Shown: positions 54,001 through 63,788 of the stretch, in pieces
How the letters are laid out: every line of letters starts with the position of its first letter
Position numbering within the stretch: position 1 is the stretch's first letter
DNA from: Ornithinimicrobium cerasi
GTDB lineage: Bacteria; Actinomycetota; Actinomycetes; Actinomycetales; Dermatophilaceae
Length of the DNA: 64,000 bases
Reading direction: 5' to 3'
NCBI RefSeq assembly: GCF_003702705.1
Contig: NZ_QZMN01000001.1
Location: 345,356-409,355, forward strand
The notes under the pieces: generated by a model
The model's database searches: none
Seen by the model: the letters and a program-made list of their open reading frames with translations, nothing else
What the model was told of the DNA's origin: nothing
Translations under genes and position numbers: made by a program

Positions 54001-55757
54001 GTGACCGAGGACGGCACCGTGAGCTGGTGGGACTTCCGGACAGGAGAGCGCCTCGCCTCGCACCGTGGGCTGCGCGCCTGCAGCGTGTCGGTGGCGGCGG
54101 ACGGACTGGTCACCGTGGCGGACGCGACGGGGATCGAGGTGGCAGTGGTGGATCCGCACCGCGGGGAGGGCGGCACCGGGGCCGGGTGTGCCCCGTCACG
54201 AGCGACAACACCCAGATGATCGTCCGGGACGGTGGCGTGCACACGACCGTCCGCTGCCAGGACGCCCCGTCGTGGAGCCACCACCGCACCGATCTCGCGA
54301 CGGCTCGGTCGACGCAGCTGGACGCCGGGCGGGTCGTGTGGTCCGCCTCCGGTATGCAGTGGCGCGAGTCCGTGGGTGACCTTCCCGCGGGTGCGCCCGC
54401 GGGGGCGGTGAACCAGCTCCACCTCGAGGTCCTGGCCGCCGACGCCGGGGCCGATCCCGTCAGGCTCGACGGCATGTGCCCGCTCCTGTGGAGCGAGACA
54501 GGTGGGATCGACGACGGCTGCGCCCCGTTTCCGGAGGAGCCGTTCTTCCTGGACCCGTGCGTCGTGGCGTTCTCCCCGGACGGTGGGCTGGTGGCGGCCG
54601 TCATGTGCCCGGGGTCGTCCGGGGGTCTGGCCGTGTGGGACGCCGGCTCGGGCGAGCTCCTGCACGCCGCCACCCTCGCCGACCCGGAGACCGGAGGAGC
54701 ACCGACCCACCTCGTCTTCACCCCCGACGGGTCGGAGCTGGTCGTCAGCACGGAGAGCAGCCACGTCGTCGTCCTGGACGTCGACAGCTGGGAGGTGGCA
54801 CGACGGTCGGCGGCGCCGGTGCTCGACGCCTGGTACATGCCGGTCGTGGGCTTCCTGGGCGGCGGTGACCTCGTCGCCGTCACCAACGTCGGCGCGCCGG
54901 GCGGCGGCGCGGACGCCACGCTGCACGTCCTCGACCGGGAGACGCTGGTCCCGCAGCACTCACGACAGTCACTGCACGAGGGCACCGTGATGGACGCCGA
55001 GCTCAGCCCCGACGGCAGCCGCGTGGCCACGGCCGCCTCGCAGGGCCTGGTTCGCCTGTGGGACACCGGAACCCTGGACCTGGTGCACGAGATCCCCGTC
55101 GGCCAAGCGGTCCACGCCGTGGCCTGGCTCGACGACCGGCGACTGGTTCTGCTGCGCGACGACGGGACGCTGGACACGGTCCTGACGGACCCGAGCGAGC
55201 TCGTCGCGGTCGCTCGGGAAGGGCTGAACCGACCCCTGACGACCGCCGAGTGCCGCAGCTACGGCTTCGAGGCGTCCTGCCCGTCCCTGGGGCAGCTGCG
55301 GGACGGGGCGACCGCCACCGACCTGGACGGCACCTACCTGCTGCCCCAGCGCGCCGAGGATCTCCACGCGGACATGCGGGACGGCGTCGAGGCAGAGCAG
55401 GGAGCGGCCCTCGACCAGAGGTCGACCGAGGAGCTCGCCGCCCTGTCCGCCGAGATCCTCGGCGAGGCACCCGGCATGCGGCTGCACCTGGAGGACCGGT
55501 CGGTCCGCGTGGTGCGGGACGTGGCCACGTCCGGGCAGGTCGAGGGGGCCGAGGCCCACTGCGCGGGCACCTACACCGTGACGGGGGACCTGCTGCGGCT
55601 CGACGCGGAGCGCGGCACCTGGTGCTACCTCGGCCTGTACCTGGAGGCGCGGTTCAGCGTCGAGGACGGCGACGTGAGGTTGCACGCCGACGGGTTCCGC
55701 GGACCGGTCTTCGAGCGTTACCTCTGGGGCGACCAGCTGCTGGTCCGCCAGACCTGA
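51019..55757 (+). pseudogene. Broken SARP/BTAD-STAND-propeller regulator gene
   Basis: Reads as one large signalling protein across three frameshifts. 51019-52085: OmpR-type winged helix (VLGPLVVTGEGTASLAPRD), bacterial transcriptional activation domain (DALTTLRRAREHLVDELGLD), then a STAND NTPase with Walker A VVGPSGSGKSSLV and Walker B VVLVVDQSEKLV. Near 52090 the frame changes and about 20 residues expected between DQ-E and the next strand are absent. 52095-52495: rest of the NTPase domain (ADRLGELAAYPDLVRLVEPG). Near 52500 one base is lost; 52500-54185 continues with a membrane helix and propeller repeats. Near 54188 another shift; the C-terminal propeller runs to 55757. The deletion argues for real decay; the one-base shifts could be sequencing error. 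Confidence 0.75.
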
Positions 55758-55792
55758 CCCCGCAGCGCGCCCTCGGGTCCGGTCCCGCTCCG

Positions 55793-56998
<1,206 letters not shown>

Positions 56999-56999
56999 G

Positions 57000-59123
57000 T
57001 CAGCCCCTCGCCTGGATGGCGGTGATGGCCACGGTGTTGACGATGTCGCGCACCGTCGCCCCCCGGGAGAGGTCGTTCACCGGGGCGTTGAGACCTTGCA
57101 GCACCGGCCCGATCGCCACGGCGGAGGCGCTGCGCTGCACGGCCTTGTAGGTGTTGTTGCCGGTGTTGAGGTCGGGGAAGATCAGCACCGTCGCCCGGCC
57201 CGCGACGGCCGAGTCCTTGAGCTTGGTCGCGGCGACGGCCGGGTCGACGGCGGCGTCGTACTGGATCGGGCCCTCGACGAGCAGCTCGGGGGCGCGCTCG
57301 CGGACGAGCTCGGTCGCGGCCCGGACCTTGTCGACGTCCGCGCCCGACCCGGACCCGCCGGTGGAGTAGGACAGCATCGCCACGCGCGGGTCGACCCCGA
57401 ACCGGGCGGCCGTCGTCGCCGAGCTGACCGCGATGTCGGCGAGCTGCTCGGCGCTGGGGTCGGGGTTGATCGCGCAGTCGCCGTAGACGAGGACACGGTC
57501 GGCGAGGCACATGAAGAAGACGCTGGAGACGACCGAGACGCCGGGGGAGGTGCGGATGATCTCCAGGGCGGGCCGCACCGTGTGGGCGGTGGACGTGATC
57601 GACCCGGAGACCATGCCGTCCGCCTGCCCCCCGTGCACCATGAGCGTCCCGAAGTAGGCGGGGTCGGTGACGAGGTCGTGCGCCGCCTCGACGGTCACGC
57701 CCTTGTGGGCCCGGAGGCCGGCGTAGGTCGAGGCGAACTCCTCGCGCAGGTCGCTGGTGCGCGGGTCGACCACGGCGGCCTCGTCCAGGTGCAGTCCGAG
57801 GGCGGCGGCCCGGGCGCGCACCTCGGCCTCGTCCCCCAGGAGCGTCAGACGGGCGACGCCGCGGGCCAGCAGCGTGTCGGCGGCGCGCAGGATGCGGTCC
57901 TCGAGACCCTCCGGCAGCACCACGTGGGCGCCGGCGGCGCGGGCCCGGGCGGTGAGCTCGTGCTCGAACATGAGCGGCGTCACGACGCGGGTGCTGGCAG
58001 ACCCCGCCGGCTGCCCGCCGGGCGGCAGCAGGGTGTCGACGTCGAGGTGCTGGTGCACGAGGGTGCGGGCGCGCTCGATCTTGCGCGCCGAGCCGGGGCC
58101 GATGCGGGCCTGCACGCGGGAGATGGCCGTGGCCGTGGTCATGGTGCCGGTGGTGCAGGTGACGACGGGCAGCTCCACCCCCACGCCCTCGACGAGCCGG
58201 TGGACCTGCTCGCTGGGCAGGAACCCCCCGTTGAGGACGATCCCGGACAGCGAGGGGAAGGTCGAGGCGCGGTGGGCGAGCAGCGAGGCGATGAGCACCT
58301 CCTCCCGGTCGCCGGGGCAGATCAGCGCGCAGCCCTCGTGGAGCCGGTCCAGCACGTGGGGCATGGTCATCCCCGCCACGACCATCCCGGTGACCTCGCG
58401 GTCGAGCAGGGCCTCCTCGCCCAGCAGGAGCCGCCCGTCGACAGCGCCCATGAGGTCGCGCATCGTCGGTGCCGAGAGCAGCGGGTCACCGGGGACGGTG
58501 TAGACCGGCACCCGACCGCCGACGCTGCCCCGCCGCTTGCCGGTGGGTGAGACCTCGGAGCGGAGCCGCTCGACGATGCCGCAGCGGACGGTCTCCGCCT
58601 CCTCCGGCGGCACCCGGTTGGCGACGACCGCGGCCACGTCGGCGTGCCGGCTGCGGGCCTCGTGGTAGATCACCTGGGCCGCGGTGACGCTCTCGTCCAC
58701 CGACCGGTCCAGGCACGGGACGACGAGCACCATGGGGGCGCCCAGGTGTGCGGCGATGGCGGCGTTGACGGAGAATTCGGTCGGCGCCGGGACCCCGGTG
58801 AAGTCGGAGCCCACCACCAGCACGGTGTCGTGGTCGGCGGCGTAGGCGTGGAAGCGCTCCACCGCGGTGCCGACCGCCACGTCGTGGTCGCGGTGGACGT
58901 CGTCGTAGGTCACCCCGACGGCCGTGTCCTGCTGCGCCGGCGACGTGGACAGCGGGTGCAGGAGGTCCAGCAGCGGGTCGTGGGCGGTGTCGAGGACGAC
59001 CGGTCGGAAGACGCCGACGCGCCCGCCGCGGGCGCACAGCTCGGCGAGCAGGCCGACGGCCAGGGCGGACTTGCCCGACCGGGACTCGGCGGAGGACAGG
59101 AACAGTGCGGTGGCGCCCGGCAT
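57000..59123 (-). CDS. pta: Phosphate acetyltransferase, long form
   Basis: A 707-residue enzyme converting acetyl-CoA and phosphate to acetyl phosphate. The N-terminal ATPase-like domain (about 1-215) begins FLSSAESRSGKSALAVGLL. A DRTGG domain follows (VAGMTMPHVLDRLHEGCALI). The C-terminal PTA catalytic domain (about 385-707) has VVLPEGLEDRILRAAD, GGQADGMVSGSITSTAHTVR and SYSTGGSGSGADVDKVRAAT. This is the three-domain form seen in E. coli and Actinobacteria. Operon with ackA. Confidence 0.95.
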   Translation of the reverse strand: MPGATALFLSSAESRSGKSALAVGLLAELCARGGRVGVFRPVVLDTAHDPLLDLLHPLSTSPAQQDTAVGVTYDDVHRDHDVAVGTAVERFHAYAADHDTVLVVGSDFTGVPAPTEFSVNAAIAAHLGAPMVLVVPCLDRSVDESVTAAQVIYHEARSRHADVAAVVANRVPPEEAETVRCGIVERLRSEVSPTGKRRGSVGGRVPVYTVPGDPLLSAPTMRDLMGAVDGRLLLGEEALLDREVTGMVVAGMTMPHVLDRLHEGCALICPGDREEVLIASLLAHRASTFPSLSGIVLNGGFLPSEQVHRLVEGVGVELPVVTCTTGTMTTATAISRVQARIGPGSARKIERARTLVHQHLDVDTLLPPGGQPAGSASTRVVTPLMFEHELTARARAAGAHVVLPEGLEDRILRAADTLLARGVARLTLLGDEAEVRARAAALGLHLDEAAVVDPRTSDLREEFASTYAGLRAHKGVTVEAAHDLVTDPAYFGTLMVHGGQADGMVSGSITSTAHTVRPALEIIRTSPGVSVVSSVFFMCLADRVLVYGDCAINPDPSAEQLADIAVSSATTAARFGVDPRVAMLSYSTGGSGSGADVDKVRAATELVRERAPELLVEGPIQYDAAVDPAVAATKLKDSAVAGRATVLIFPDLNTGNNTYKAVQRSASAVAIGPVLQGLNAPVNDLSRGATVRDIVNTVAITAIQARG

Positions 59124-59176
59124 GGTCGTCAGCCTAGACGGGTGACCCCGGTCACCAGGTGGCAGAGTGGCCCTCC

Positions 59177-60097
59177 GTGAGCGCTCCTTCCTCGGGTATG
59201 CCGGACGTGCGCGTCTGGGTCGACGGTCACCTCGTCGGCGACGGTCCCTCCCTCGACGCCCTCGACCACGGGGTCACCGTGGGGGACGGGGTGTTCGAGA
59301 CCGCCAAGGTGGTCGACGGGCAGGTGTTCGCGCTGCGCCGGCACCACGACCGCATGGACAGGTCGCTGGCGGGTCTCGGCCTCCCGCCCCTGGACCGGGC
59401 CCGGGTGCAGGAGGGCATCGACGCGGTGCTCGCCGTGGGCCCTGTCGCGTTCGGGCGGCTGCGCTGGACCGTGACGGCCGGACCGGGACCGCTCGGCAGC
59501 GACCGCCTGGGCGGCGCCTCGACATACCTCGTGACGGCGGTGGAGCAGGACCCCCCGCCGCGGACGGCGGAGGTCGCCGTGGTCCCGTGGACGCGCAACG
59601 AGCGCGGCGCGCTGGCCGGGGTCAAGTCCACGTCGTACGCCGAGAACGTCGTGGCCCTGGCGGCCGCGAAGGCGCGGGGTGCCTCCGAGGCGCTGCTGGG
59701 GAGCACGGCCGGCCAGCTGTGCGAGGGCACCGGGTCCAACGTCTTCGTCGTCGTGGACGGCGTGGTGCGCACCCCCCGGCTCGAGGACGGTCCGCTCGCC
59801 GGGGTGACGCGCGACCTCGCCCTGCACTGGCTGCGGGACGAGGGCTTCGACGTGGCGGAGGACAGCCTGCCGCTCTCGGTGCTGGACCGCGCCGACGAGG
59901 TGTGGATCACCTCCAGCGTGCGCGACATCTGCGCCGTGACCCGCATCGACGTGGTGCCGGGCACCCGGACGATCGGCGGACTCACGCTCGCGACACCGCC
60001 CGTGACTCCTCGCGAGCTGGGGGACGCGGCGGGGCCGGTGACGCGGCGCGCCCAGGACGTCTTCGCGCGGCGCGCAGCCGAGGACATCGACCCCTGA
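59177..60097 (+). CDS. Class IV aminotransferase, probably aminodeoxychorismate lyase
   Basis: A 306-residue PLP enzyme of fold type IV. The conserved DHGVTVGDGVFETAKVVDGQ segment lies near the start. The PLP lysine is in LAGVKSTSYAENVVALAAAK, and EGTGSNVFVVVDG and ITSSVRDICAVTRIDV follow. Folate-pathway PabC, branched-chain or D-alanine aminotransferases share this fold; PabC fits length and motifs best but is not certain. GTG 59177 is chosen; an in-frame GTG at 59159 and an ATG at 59201 are alternatives. It is divergent from pta. Confidence 0.8.
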   Translation: MSAPSSGMPDVRVWVDGHLVGDGPSLDALDHGVTVGDGVFETAKVVDGQVFALRRHHDRMDRSLAGLGLPPLDRARVQEGIDAVLAVGPVAFGRLRWTVTAGPGPLGSDRLGGASTYLVTAVEQDPPPRTAEVAVVPWTRNERGALAGVKSTSYAENVVALAAAKARGASEALLGSTAGQLCEGTGSNVFVVVDGVVRTPRLEDGPLAGVTRDLALHWLRDEGFDVAEDSLPLSVLDRADEVWITSSVRDICAVTRIDVVPGTRTIGGLTLATPPVTPRELGDAAGPVTRRAQDVFARRAAEDIDP

Positions 60098-60153
60098 GAC
60101 GCGCGCTCCGCGACGGCCCTGGCGTCCCGTGTGAGTGCGTCCCGTGGAAGAGC

Positions 60154-60194
60154 GTCCCGTGGGAGTGCGCCGTCCCGGGCCACTCTCACGGGAC
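60154..60194. terminator. Hairpin in a CCCGTG-rich repeat region after the aminotransferase gene
   Basis: GTCCCGTG plus GAGTG (60154-60167) pairs with CACTC plus CACGGGAC (60181-60194), with one mismatch in between. Further copies of the CGTCCCGTG unit lie at about 60123, 60138 and 60153, and of CACGGGA at 60187 and 60202. It is probably the terminator of the aminotransferase gene built from a short duplicated sequence. Confidence 0.5.
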
Positions 60195-60318
60195 CCTCTC
60201 TCACGGGACGGGCATCGTCGTCCGGGTTGCTCGGATGCCGCAGACCGGGGCCCAGCACCGATTTCGTCCGGCGGGCGGAGGTCGCTAGAGTGATTCCCCG
60301 CGCCCATCAGGTGCACCT

Positions 60319-60392
60319 GGACGTGTAGCTCAGCTGGTTAGAGCGCTCGCTTCACACGCGAGAGGTCAGGGGTTCGAGTCCCTTCACGTCCA
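60319..60392 (+). tRNA. tRNA-Val (CAC)
   Basis: A 74-nt cloverleaf. Acceptor GGACGTG pairs with CACGTCC. The anticodon stem CTCGC/GCGAG encloses TTCACAC with anticodon CAC, and the T-loop GGTTCGAGTCCC is intact. It marks the start of a lower-GC accessory stretch. Confidence 0.97.
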
Positions 60393-60412
60393 CCCCACTG
60401 TTCCTCAGTCAC

Positions 60413-60452
60413 GAGGCCCCTGGCCTGCGGAAACGCAGGCGAGGGGTCTTCT
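60413..60452 (+). terminator. Terminator after tRNA-Val (CAC)
   Basis: Stem GCCCCTGGCCTGCG with CGCAGGCGAGGGGTC and loop GAAA, one internal mismatch, followed by TTCTTC. The GCG-GAAA-CGC apex is the same as in the terminator at 38871. Confidence 0.8.
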
Positions 60453-60751
60453 TCATGGCACGCGAGTGCCCTCAGCGTGTCGGATACGTGTCGGATGGCC
60501 GCAAGTAGGCGGGGGGACTCTCGCGGGGTCAGCATCCGAACCAGGCGTCGATAGATGTCGCGTCGGTGGCGCTTCGCGACGAGCAGGAAGCCCGAAGCTT
60601 GTCCTCAGACACGTTCTGGCAGTAGCCGGTGTACGCGCCACTCGCCGTCGCCCGCCCGAGGACGGCCCAGAACACTCGGCACCTCCCGGGGGAGATCGCA
60701 TTCTCTGGCGCGGACCAAGGTGGGCTCGTCAAAGGGGTCTGCGGTGCCGCG
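60453..60751. other. Stretch without a convincing gene
   Basis: About 300 bases of lower and more mixed composition. A 67-codon minus-strand frame (60529-60732) ends with a plausible RVFWAVLGRATASGAYTGYC but has no start signal or neighbour that supports it. It may be a gene remnant. Confidence 0.4.
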
Positions 60752-61024
60752 TCACTGCCCGCGGCAGAGGGGTGCGTTCGGTTCAGGGCAGAAGGTCCCA
60801 GAACTGACGGCGGCCGGCATCGCGTGGATGACCATCTCCTCGCCGCTACGGAAGACGAGCACGACCCTCTCCAGCAACCGTGCCTGGGTGTCGAAGCCGA
60901 GCCGCAGCTCGCGGTGGGGCCACTCGTCTTCCTCGAGCGGCTCGACCCACAACGACAGGTCCGCAGCCTGGACCGCGTCCTCGGGAACGACCCCGTGCTT
61001 GAGCGCGCTGCGGTGGACCTTCAC
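60752..61024 (-). CDS. Probable toxin of a CopG/RHH-paired toxin-antitoxin module
   Basis: A 90-residue protein beginning KVHRSALKHGVVPEDAVQAA, then DLSLWVEPLEEDEWPHREL, RLGFDTQARLLERVVLVF and GEEMVIHAMPA. This order (helical HGV start, then a beta sheet ending with VIHAM) is that of small BrnT-like toxins of Actinobacteria. The GTG at 61024 overlaps the antitoxin stop by 4 bases, the usual coupling. The exact toxin family is inferred from this layout. The last 15 residues are less conserved-looking. Confidence 0.65.
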   Translation of the reverse strand: MKVHRSALKHGVVPEDAVQAADLSLWVEPLEEDEWPHRELRLGFDTQARLLERVVLVFRSGEEMVIHAMPAAVSSGTFCPEPNAPLCRGQ

Positions 61025-61269
61025 GCGGCGTAGCCGGCCAGCGCACGTCGGATCGCCTCGGAGCGGGACAGGTGCTCCCGGGCGGCGTACGCGTCGAGCG
61101 CCGCGATCTCCTCGGCCGTGAGCCGCACGGCGATCACCTGCGTTGGTTCGGCCCCGCGCCCGGGACGGCCCCGGCCGCGGCGTTTGAGCTCCTCGACGTC
61201 ATAGCCAGCCTCGGCCTCGTCAGCCCACTTCTGGATCTGCTCGTCCGTCACCTGGTCGTCATCTGCCAT
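61021..61269 (-). CDS. CopG-type ribbon-helix-helix antitoxin
   Basis: An 82-residue protein. An acidic helical N-terminus (DEQIQKWADEAEAGYDVEEL) and basic RRGRGRPGRG lead to the RHH fold at the C-terminus: QVIAVRLTAEEIAALDAYA and EHLSRSEAIRRALAGYA. It is the first gene of the pair. A TATACGAT -10-like box about 10-18 bases upstream of ATG 61269, within TTTTCGTTATACGATTTT on the minus strand, suggests a nearly leaderless mRNA and an autoregulatory site. Confidence 0.75.
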   Translation of the reverse strand: MADDDQVTDEQIQKWADEAEAGYDVEELKRRGRGRPGRGAEPTQVIAVRLTAEEIAALDAYAAREHLSRSEAIRRALAGYAA

Positions 61270-61339
61270 GGCAAAATCGTATAACGAAAACCCGGCATCA
61301 GGAAGATGCCCTCCAGCACGACTGTGCAGCATGCGGAGA

Positions 61340-62019
61340 GTCGGGCGTGCATAGCCGTTCTCCACGCGGGGGGTCTGGGTAGCGCCTTGCGCTGGGCGAG
61401 TGCCGAGCCGGGTTTCGGGACGGAGGACGGCGCCCGGACCGGTAGCGTGAAGCGCATGCCAATCCAACTCGAGAACGTCGGCATCGCCGTCCGCGACCTC
61501 GAGGCGGCGATCGCCTTCTTCACCGACCTCGGGATGACGGTGCTCGGCCGCGACACGGTCCGCGGAGAGTGGACCGACACCGCGGTTGGCCTCGATGGCA
61601 ACCATGCGAATATCGCCATGCTCCAGACGCCAGACGGACACGGTCGGCTAGAGCTGTTCGAGTACATCCACCCCGCCGCGCTTGAAACGGAACCCACTCG
61701 ACCGAACGAGATCGGCATGCACCGCGTCGCCTTCTCAGTCGACGACATCGAGGAGGCCCTGCAGATCGCCGCGGCGCACGGCTGCCACCCCTTACGCGGG
61801 GTGGCGACCTACGAAGACGTCTACAAGCTGACCTATGTCCGCGGCCCCAGCGGCATCATCGTGATGCTTGCTGAGGAACTTAAGAAGGGTTAACCGCGAG
61901 AGCCCGGCCGGCCGATGGTACGTGGTCACAACCGCGAGCCCAACACCACGACGCGGCATGGTGCGGCGCTACGCGATCACAGCGGCAAAGTCGGACGAGC
62001 GTAGCCGTCCTCCACGCGG
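61340..62019 (+). repeat. 30-bp direct repeat flanking the VOC gene
   Basis: The copies at 61340-61369 and 61990-62019 match at 26 of 30 positions (shared core TAGCCGT-TCCACGCGG with one internal difference). In the right copy GTAGCCG (62001-62007) and CGGCTAC (62017-62023) form a perfect 7-bp hairpin. The repeats could be ends of a cassette or remnants of a duplication. Confidence 0.55.
61456..61893 (+). CDS. VOC (glyoxalase/bleomycin-resistance) family protein
   Basis: A 145-residue vicinal-oxygen-chelate fold protein: QLENVGIAVRDLEAAIAFFT in the first beta-alpha-beta module, LELFEYIHPAA with a metal-type glutamate, then MHRVAFSVDDIEEALQIAA and VRGPSGIIVMLAEEL. Substrate unknown. ATG 61456 is preferred to GTG 61447. 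Codon use is less GC-biased than in the core genes, and it stands alone between a toxin-antitoxin pair and an IS, so it is probably acquired. A 30-bp direct repeat flanks it (61340-61369 and 61990-62019). Confidence 0.8.
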   Translation: MPIQLENVGIAVRDLEAAIAFFTDLGMTVLGRDTVRGEWTDTAVGLDGNHANIAMLQTPDGHGRLELFEYIHPAALETEPTRPNEIGMHRVAFSVDDIEEALQIAAAHGCHPLRGVATYEDVYKLTYVRGPSGIIVMLAEELKKG

Positions 62020-62068
62020 CTACGTGTTTCATTGACGTCAGGATCAGGCCCGGCCAGGCTCGGTCCTA

Positions 62069-62151
62069 GGTGACCGGGGTTGCCGCTCTCAGTGCGGCTG
62101 CCCACGCCGTTGGTGTGAGGCTCACATTTGGCCTGCGCTGCCCCGGTCACC
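62069..62151 (+). ncRNA. Candidate IS110 bridge RNA (structured leader)
   Basis: GGTGACCGGGG (62069-62079) and CCCCGGTCACC (62141-62151) form a perfect 11-bp closing stem. Inside are GCCGC/GCGGC (62082-62086 with 62094-62098) and TGTGA/TCACA (62114-62118 with 62122-62126). A large internal loop between them has the form of a target- or donor-binding loop. A second structured part may follow up to the transposase start at 62252. The position in the 5' noncoding end of an IS110 element supports this; transcription is not shown. Confidence 0.55.
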
Positions 62152-62251
62152 GCCAGGGCCGGGAGAGGCTCAAGAGGGGTATGCCCAGCCGAACGTAGCG
62201 GTGCCCTCCCAGCTCGACACCACCTGTTGGCACGAGCAAGGGAGCAAGGGC

Positions 62252-63430
62252 ATGGATGAGCAGATCGGCCAGGTCGTGATCGGGATGGACCCGCACAAGC
62301 GCAGCGTCACGATCGAGGTGATGACCGCTGATGAGAGCATCGTCGGCGGCGGGCGGTTCGCCACCGACGCAGAGGGGTACGTCCGCCTGCTGGACTACGC
62401 CCGGTCCTGGCCGCAGCGGGTGTGGGCGGTCGAGGGCTGCGCCGGGATCGGCAAGCACGTCGCCGACCGCCTGGTCGCCGACGGTGAGTCGGTGGTCGAC
62501 GTGCCGGCGAAGATGTCGGCACGGGTGCGGGTCTTCGCCACTGGCCAGGGTCGCAAGACCGACGCCACCGACGCCCATTCCATCGCCCTGGTCGGGGTGC
62601 GGATGGCCGGGCTGCGGCCGGTCCTCGCCGACGAGCAGGCCGAGCTGCTGCGGATGTGCGTGGACCGGCGCGCCTCGCTGGGCCGCGAGCACACCCGCAA
62701 GGTCTGCCAGCTGCACAGACTCCTGCTCGAGCTCATCCCTGGCGGGGCCAAGCGGTCGCTGTCGGCGGCGCAGGCCAAGGAACTGCTGAAGACGGTCCGC
62801 CCGACCACGACGGTGGGCAAGGTCCGCAAGGCTCACGCCGCCGAGCTCGTGGCCGACCTGGCCACGATCTACGCGCGCAGCAAGGCCGCGGACAAGGAGC
62901 TGAAGGCGCTGGTGAAGACGACCGGCACCACCTTGCTCGACCTGCACGGCATCGGTCCCTCCGGTGCCGCCAGGCTGCTCGCCGAGGTCGGTGACGTCAC
63001 CCGGTTTCCCGACCGCAACCACTTCGCGTCCTGGAACGGCACCGCCCCGATCGACGCCTCCTCCGGGGACCACACCCGCCACCGGCTCTCCCGCAAGGGC
63101 AACCGAGCGATCAACCGGGTGCTGCACATCATGGCCGTGGTCCAGCTGCGCAACGCCACCGAGGGCCGGGTCTACTACGACCGGAAGAAGGCCGCCGGCA
63201 AGACCTCGATGGAAGCGATGCGCTGCCTCAAACGCCGACTGTCCGACCTGGTCTACAAGGCGCTGCTCGACGACCTCGCTGGGCACGCGGCGACGGGCCC
63301 GGGAGGGCACTCGGGTGACGACTCTGACTCCAGCGCGACCGGCTCACAACCCGCTGCCGGCTCTTCGGACAAGCCACTTCCCGGACCCGCCATGAGTAAG
63401 CCTACGACCACCCTCCCAGCAGCGTCTTGA
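62252..63430 (+). CDS. IS110-family transposase (RuvC-like DEDD recombinase with catalytic-serine domain)
   Basis: A 392-residue recombinase. The RuvC-like N-terminal domain has the acidic residues in VVIGMDPHKRSVTIEV, VWAVEGCAGIGKHVADRL and KTDATDAHSIALV. A coiled coil lies near 150-215. The C-terminal Tnp20-like domain contains LHGIGPSGAARLLAEVGD and WNGTAPIDASSGDHTRHRL with the conserved serine, and KGNRAINRVLHIMA. ATG 62252 is chosen for GAGCAAGGG just upstream; in-frame starts further up would cut into the leader RNA. The tail after residue 350 is a low-complexity Gly/Ser/Pro extension. Length is within the IS110 range, so the gene may be active. Confidence 0.93.
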   Translation: MDEQIGQVVIGMDPHKRSVTIEVMTADESIVGGGRFATDAEGYVRLLDYARSWPQRVWAVEGCAGIGKHVADRLVADGESVVDVPAKMSARVRVFATGQGRKTDATDAHSIALVGVRMAGLRPVLADEQAELLRMCVDRRASLGREHTRKVCQLHRLLLELIPGGAKRSLSAAQAKELLKTVRPTTTVGKVRKAHAAELVADLATIYARSKAADKELKALVKTTGTTLLDLHGIGPSGAARLLAEVGDVTRFPDRNHFASWNGTAPIDASSGDHTRHRLSRKGNRAINRVLHIMAVVQLRNATEGRVYYDRKKAAGKTSMEAMRCLKRRLSDLVYKALLDDLAGHAATGPGGHSGDDSDSSATGSQPAAGSSDKPLPGPAMSKPTTTLPAAS

Positions 63431-63788
63431 CACAGAGGGGTGCCAGATGAGGGCGTCCCGAAGGGTGCGCCGGGCGTCCCTCTTGGTCTAGCCTGTGCGT
63501 TGTCGCGACCTCGGTGGGTGTGACCCGTGCGGGCAGAAACGTCGACCTTCATCGAAAGGACGACGACATGTCGCGATCTTCCTCCACCTTTCCGTTTGCA
63601 GTTCCCTCTTGGGCGCCGATCCCTAGGGTTCCTTCCTGCACATCTCCGGCCTGCGTCCCCCGATTGGTGACCTGGTCGAGTTGCGGATCCGGGGCGGAGG
63701 GTGACCTCCGTGCTGAAGTTGTTCATCGGGACAGCACGGTCGACGGCGAGCAGCGGTTCACCGGGTGCGTGAAGGAGGGGTTCTCACA
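63431..63788. other. Right end of the IS110 element and unassigned spacer
   Basis: The first 60-110 bases should include the IS right end. Beyond that a frame from ATG 63568 (AAAGGA upstream) to 63897 is open, but its product is Ser/Pro/Trp-rich with no family look and overlaps a better-supported gene start at 63789. I see no convincing gene here. Confidence 0.4.

Larger units (their letters stand above)
62040..63540 (+). mobile_element. IS110-family insertion sequence (ends approximate)
   Basis: A transposase with the DEDD plus serine-domain layout is preceded by about 200 bases of structured noncoding DNA and followed by a short noncoding end. This is the IS110-group plan, where the guide (bridge) RNA lies upstream of the transposase. 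IS110 elements have no inverted repeats and make no standard target duplications, so exact ends cannot be set from this copy alone. The usual size of about 1.4-1.5 kb fits. Confidence 0.75.

Noticed and set aside
60338-60535. 65-codon minus-strand frame across tRNA-Val (CAC) ending GTRTPDLSRVKRAL
   Set aside because: This peptide is the known artefact of translating the antisense of a tRNA gene.
62178-62186. GTATGCCC near the IS leader as a copy of the native octamer
   Set aside because: The last base differs; it is not GTATGCCG.
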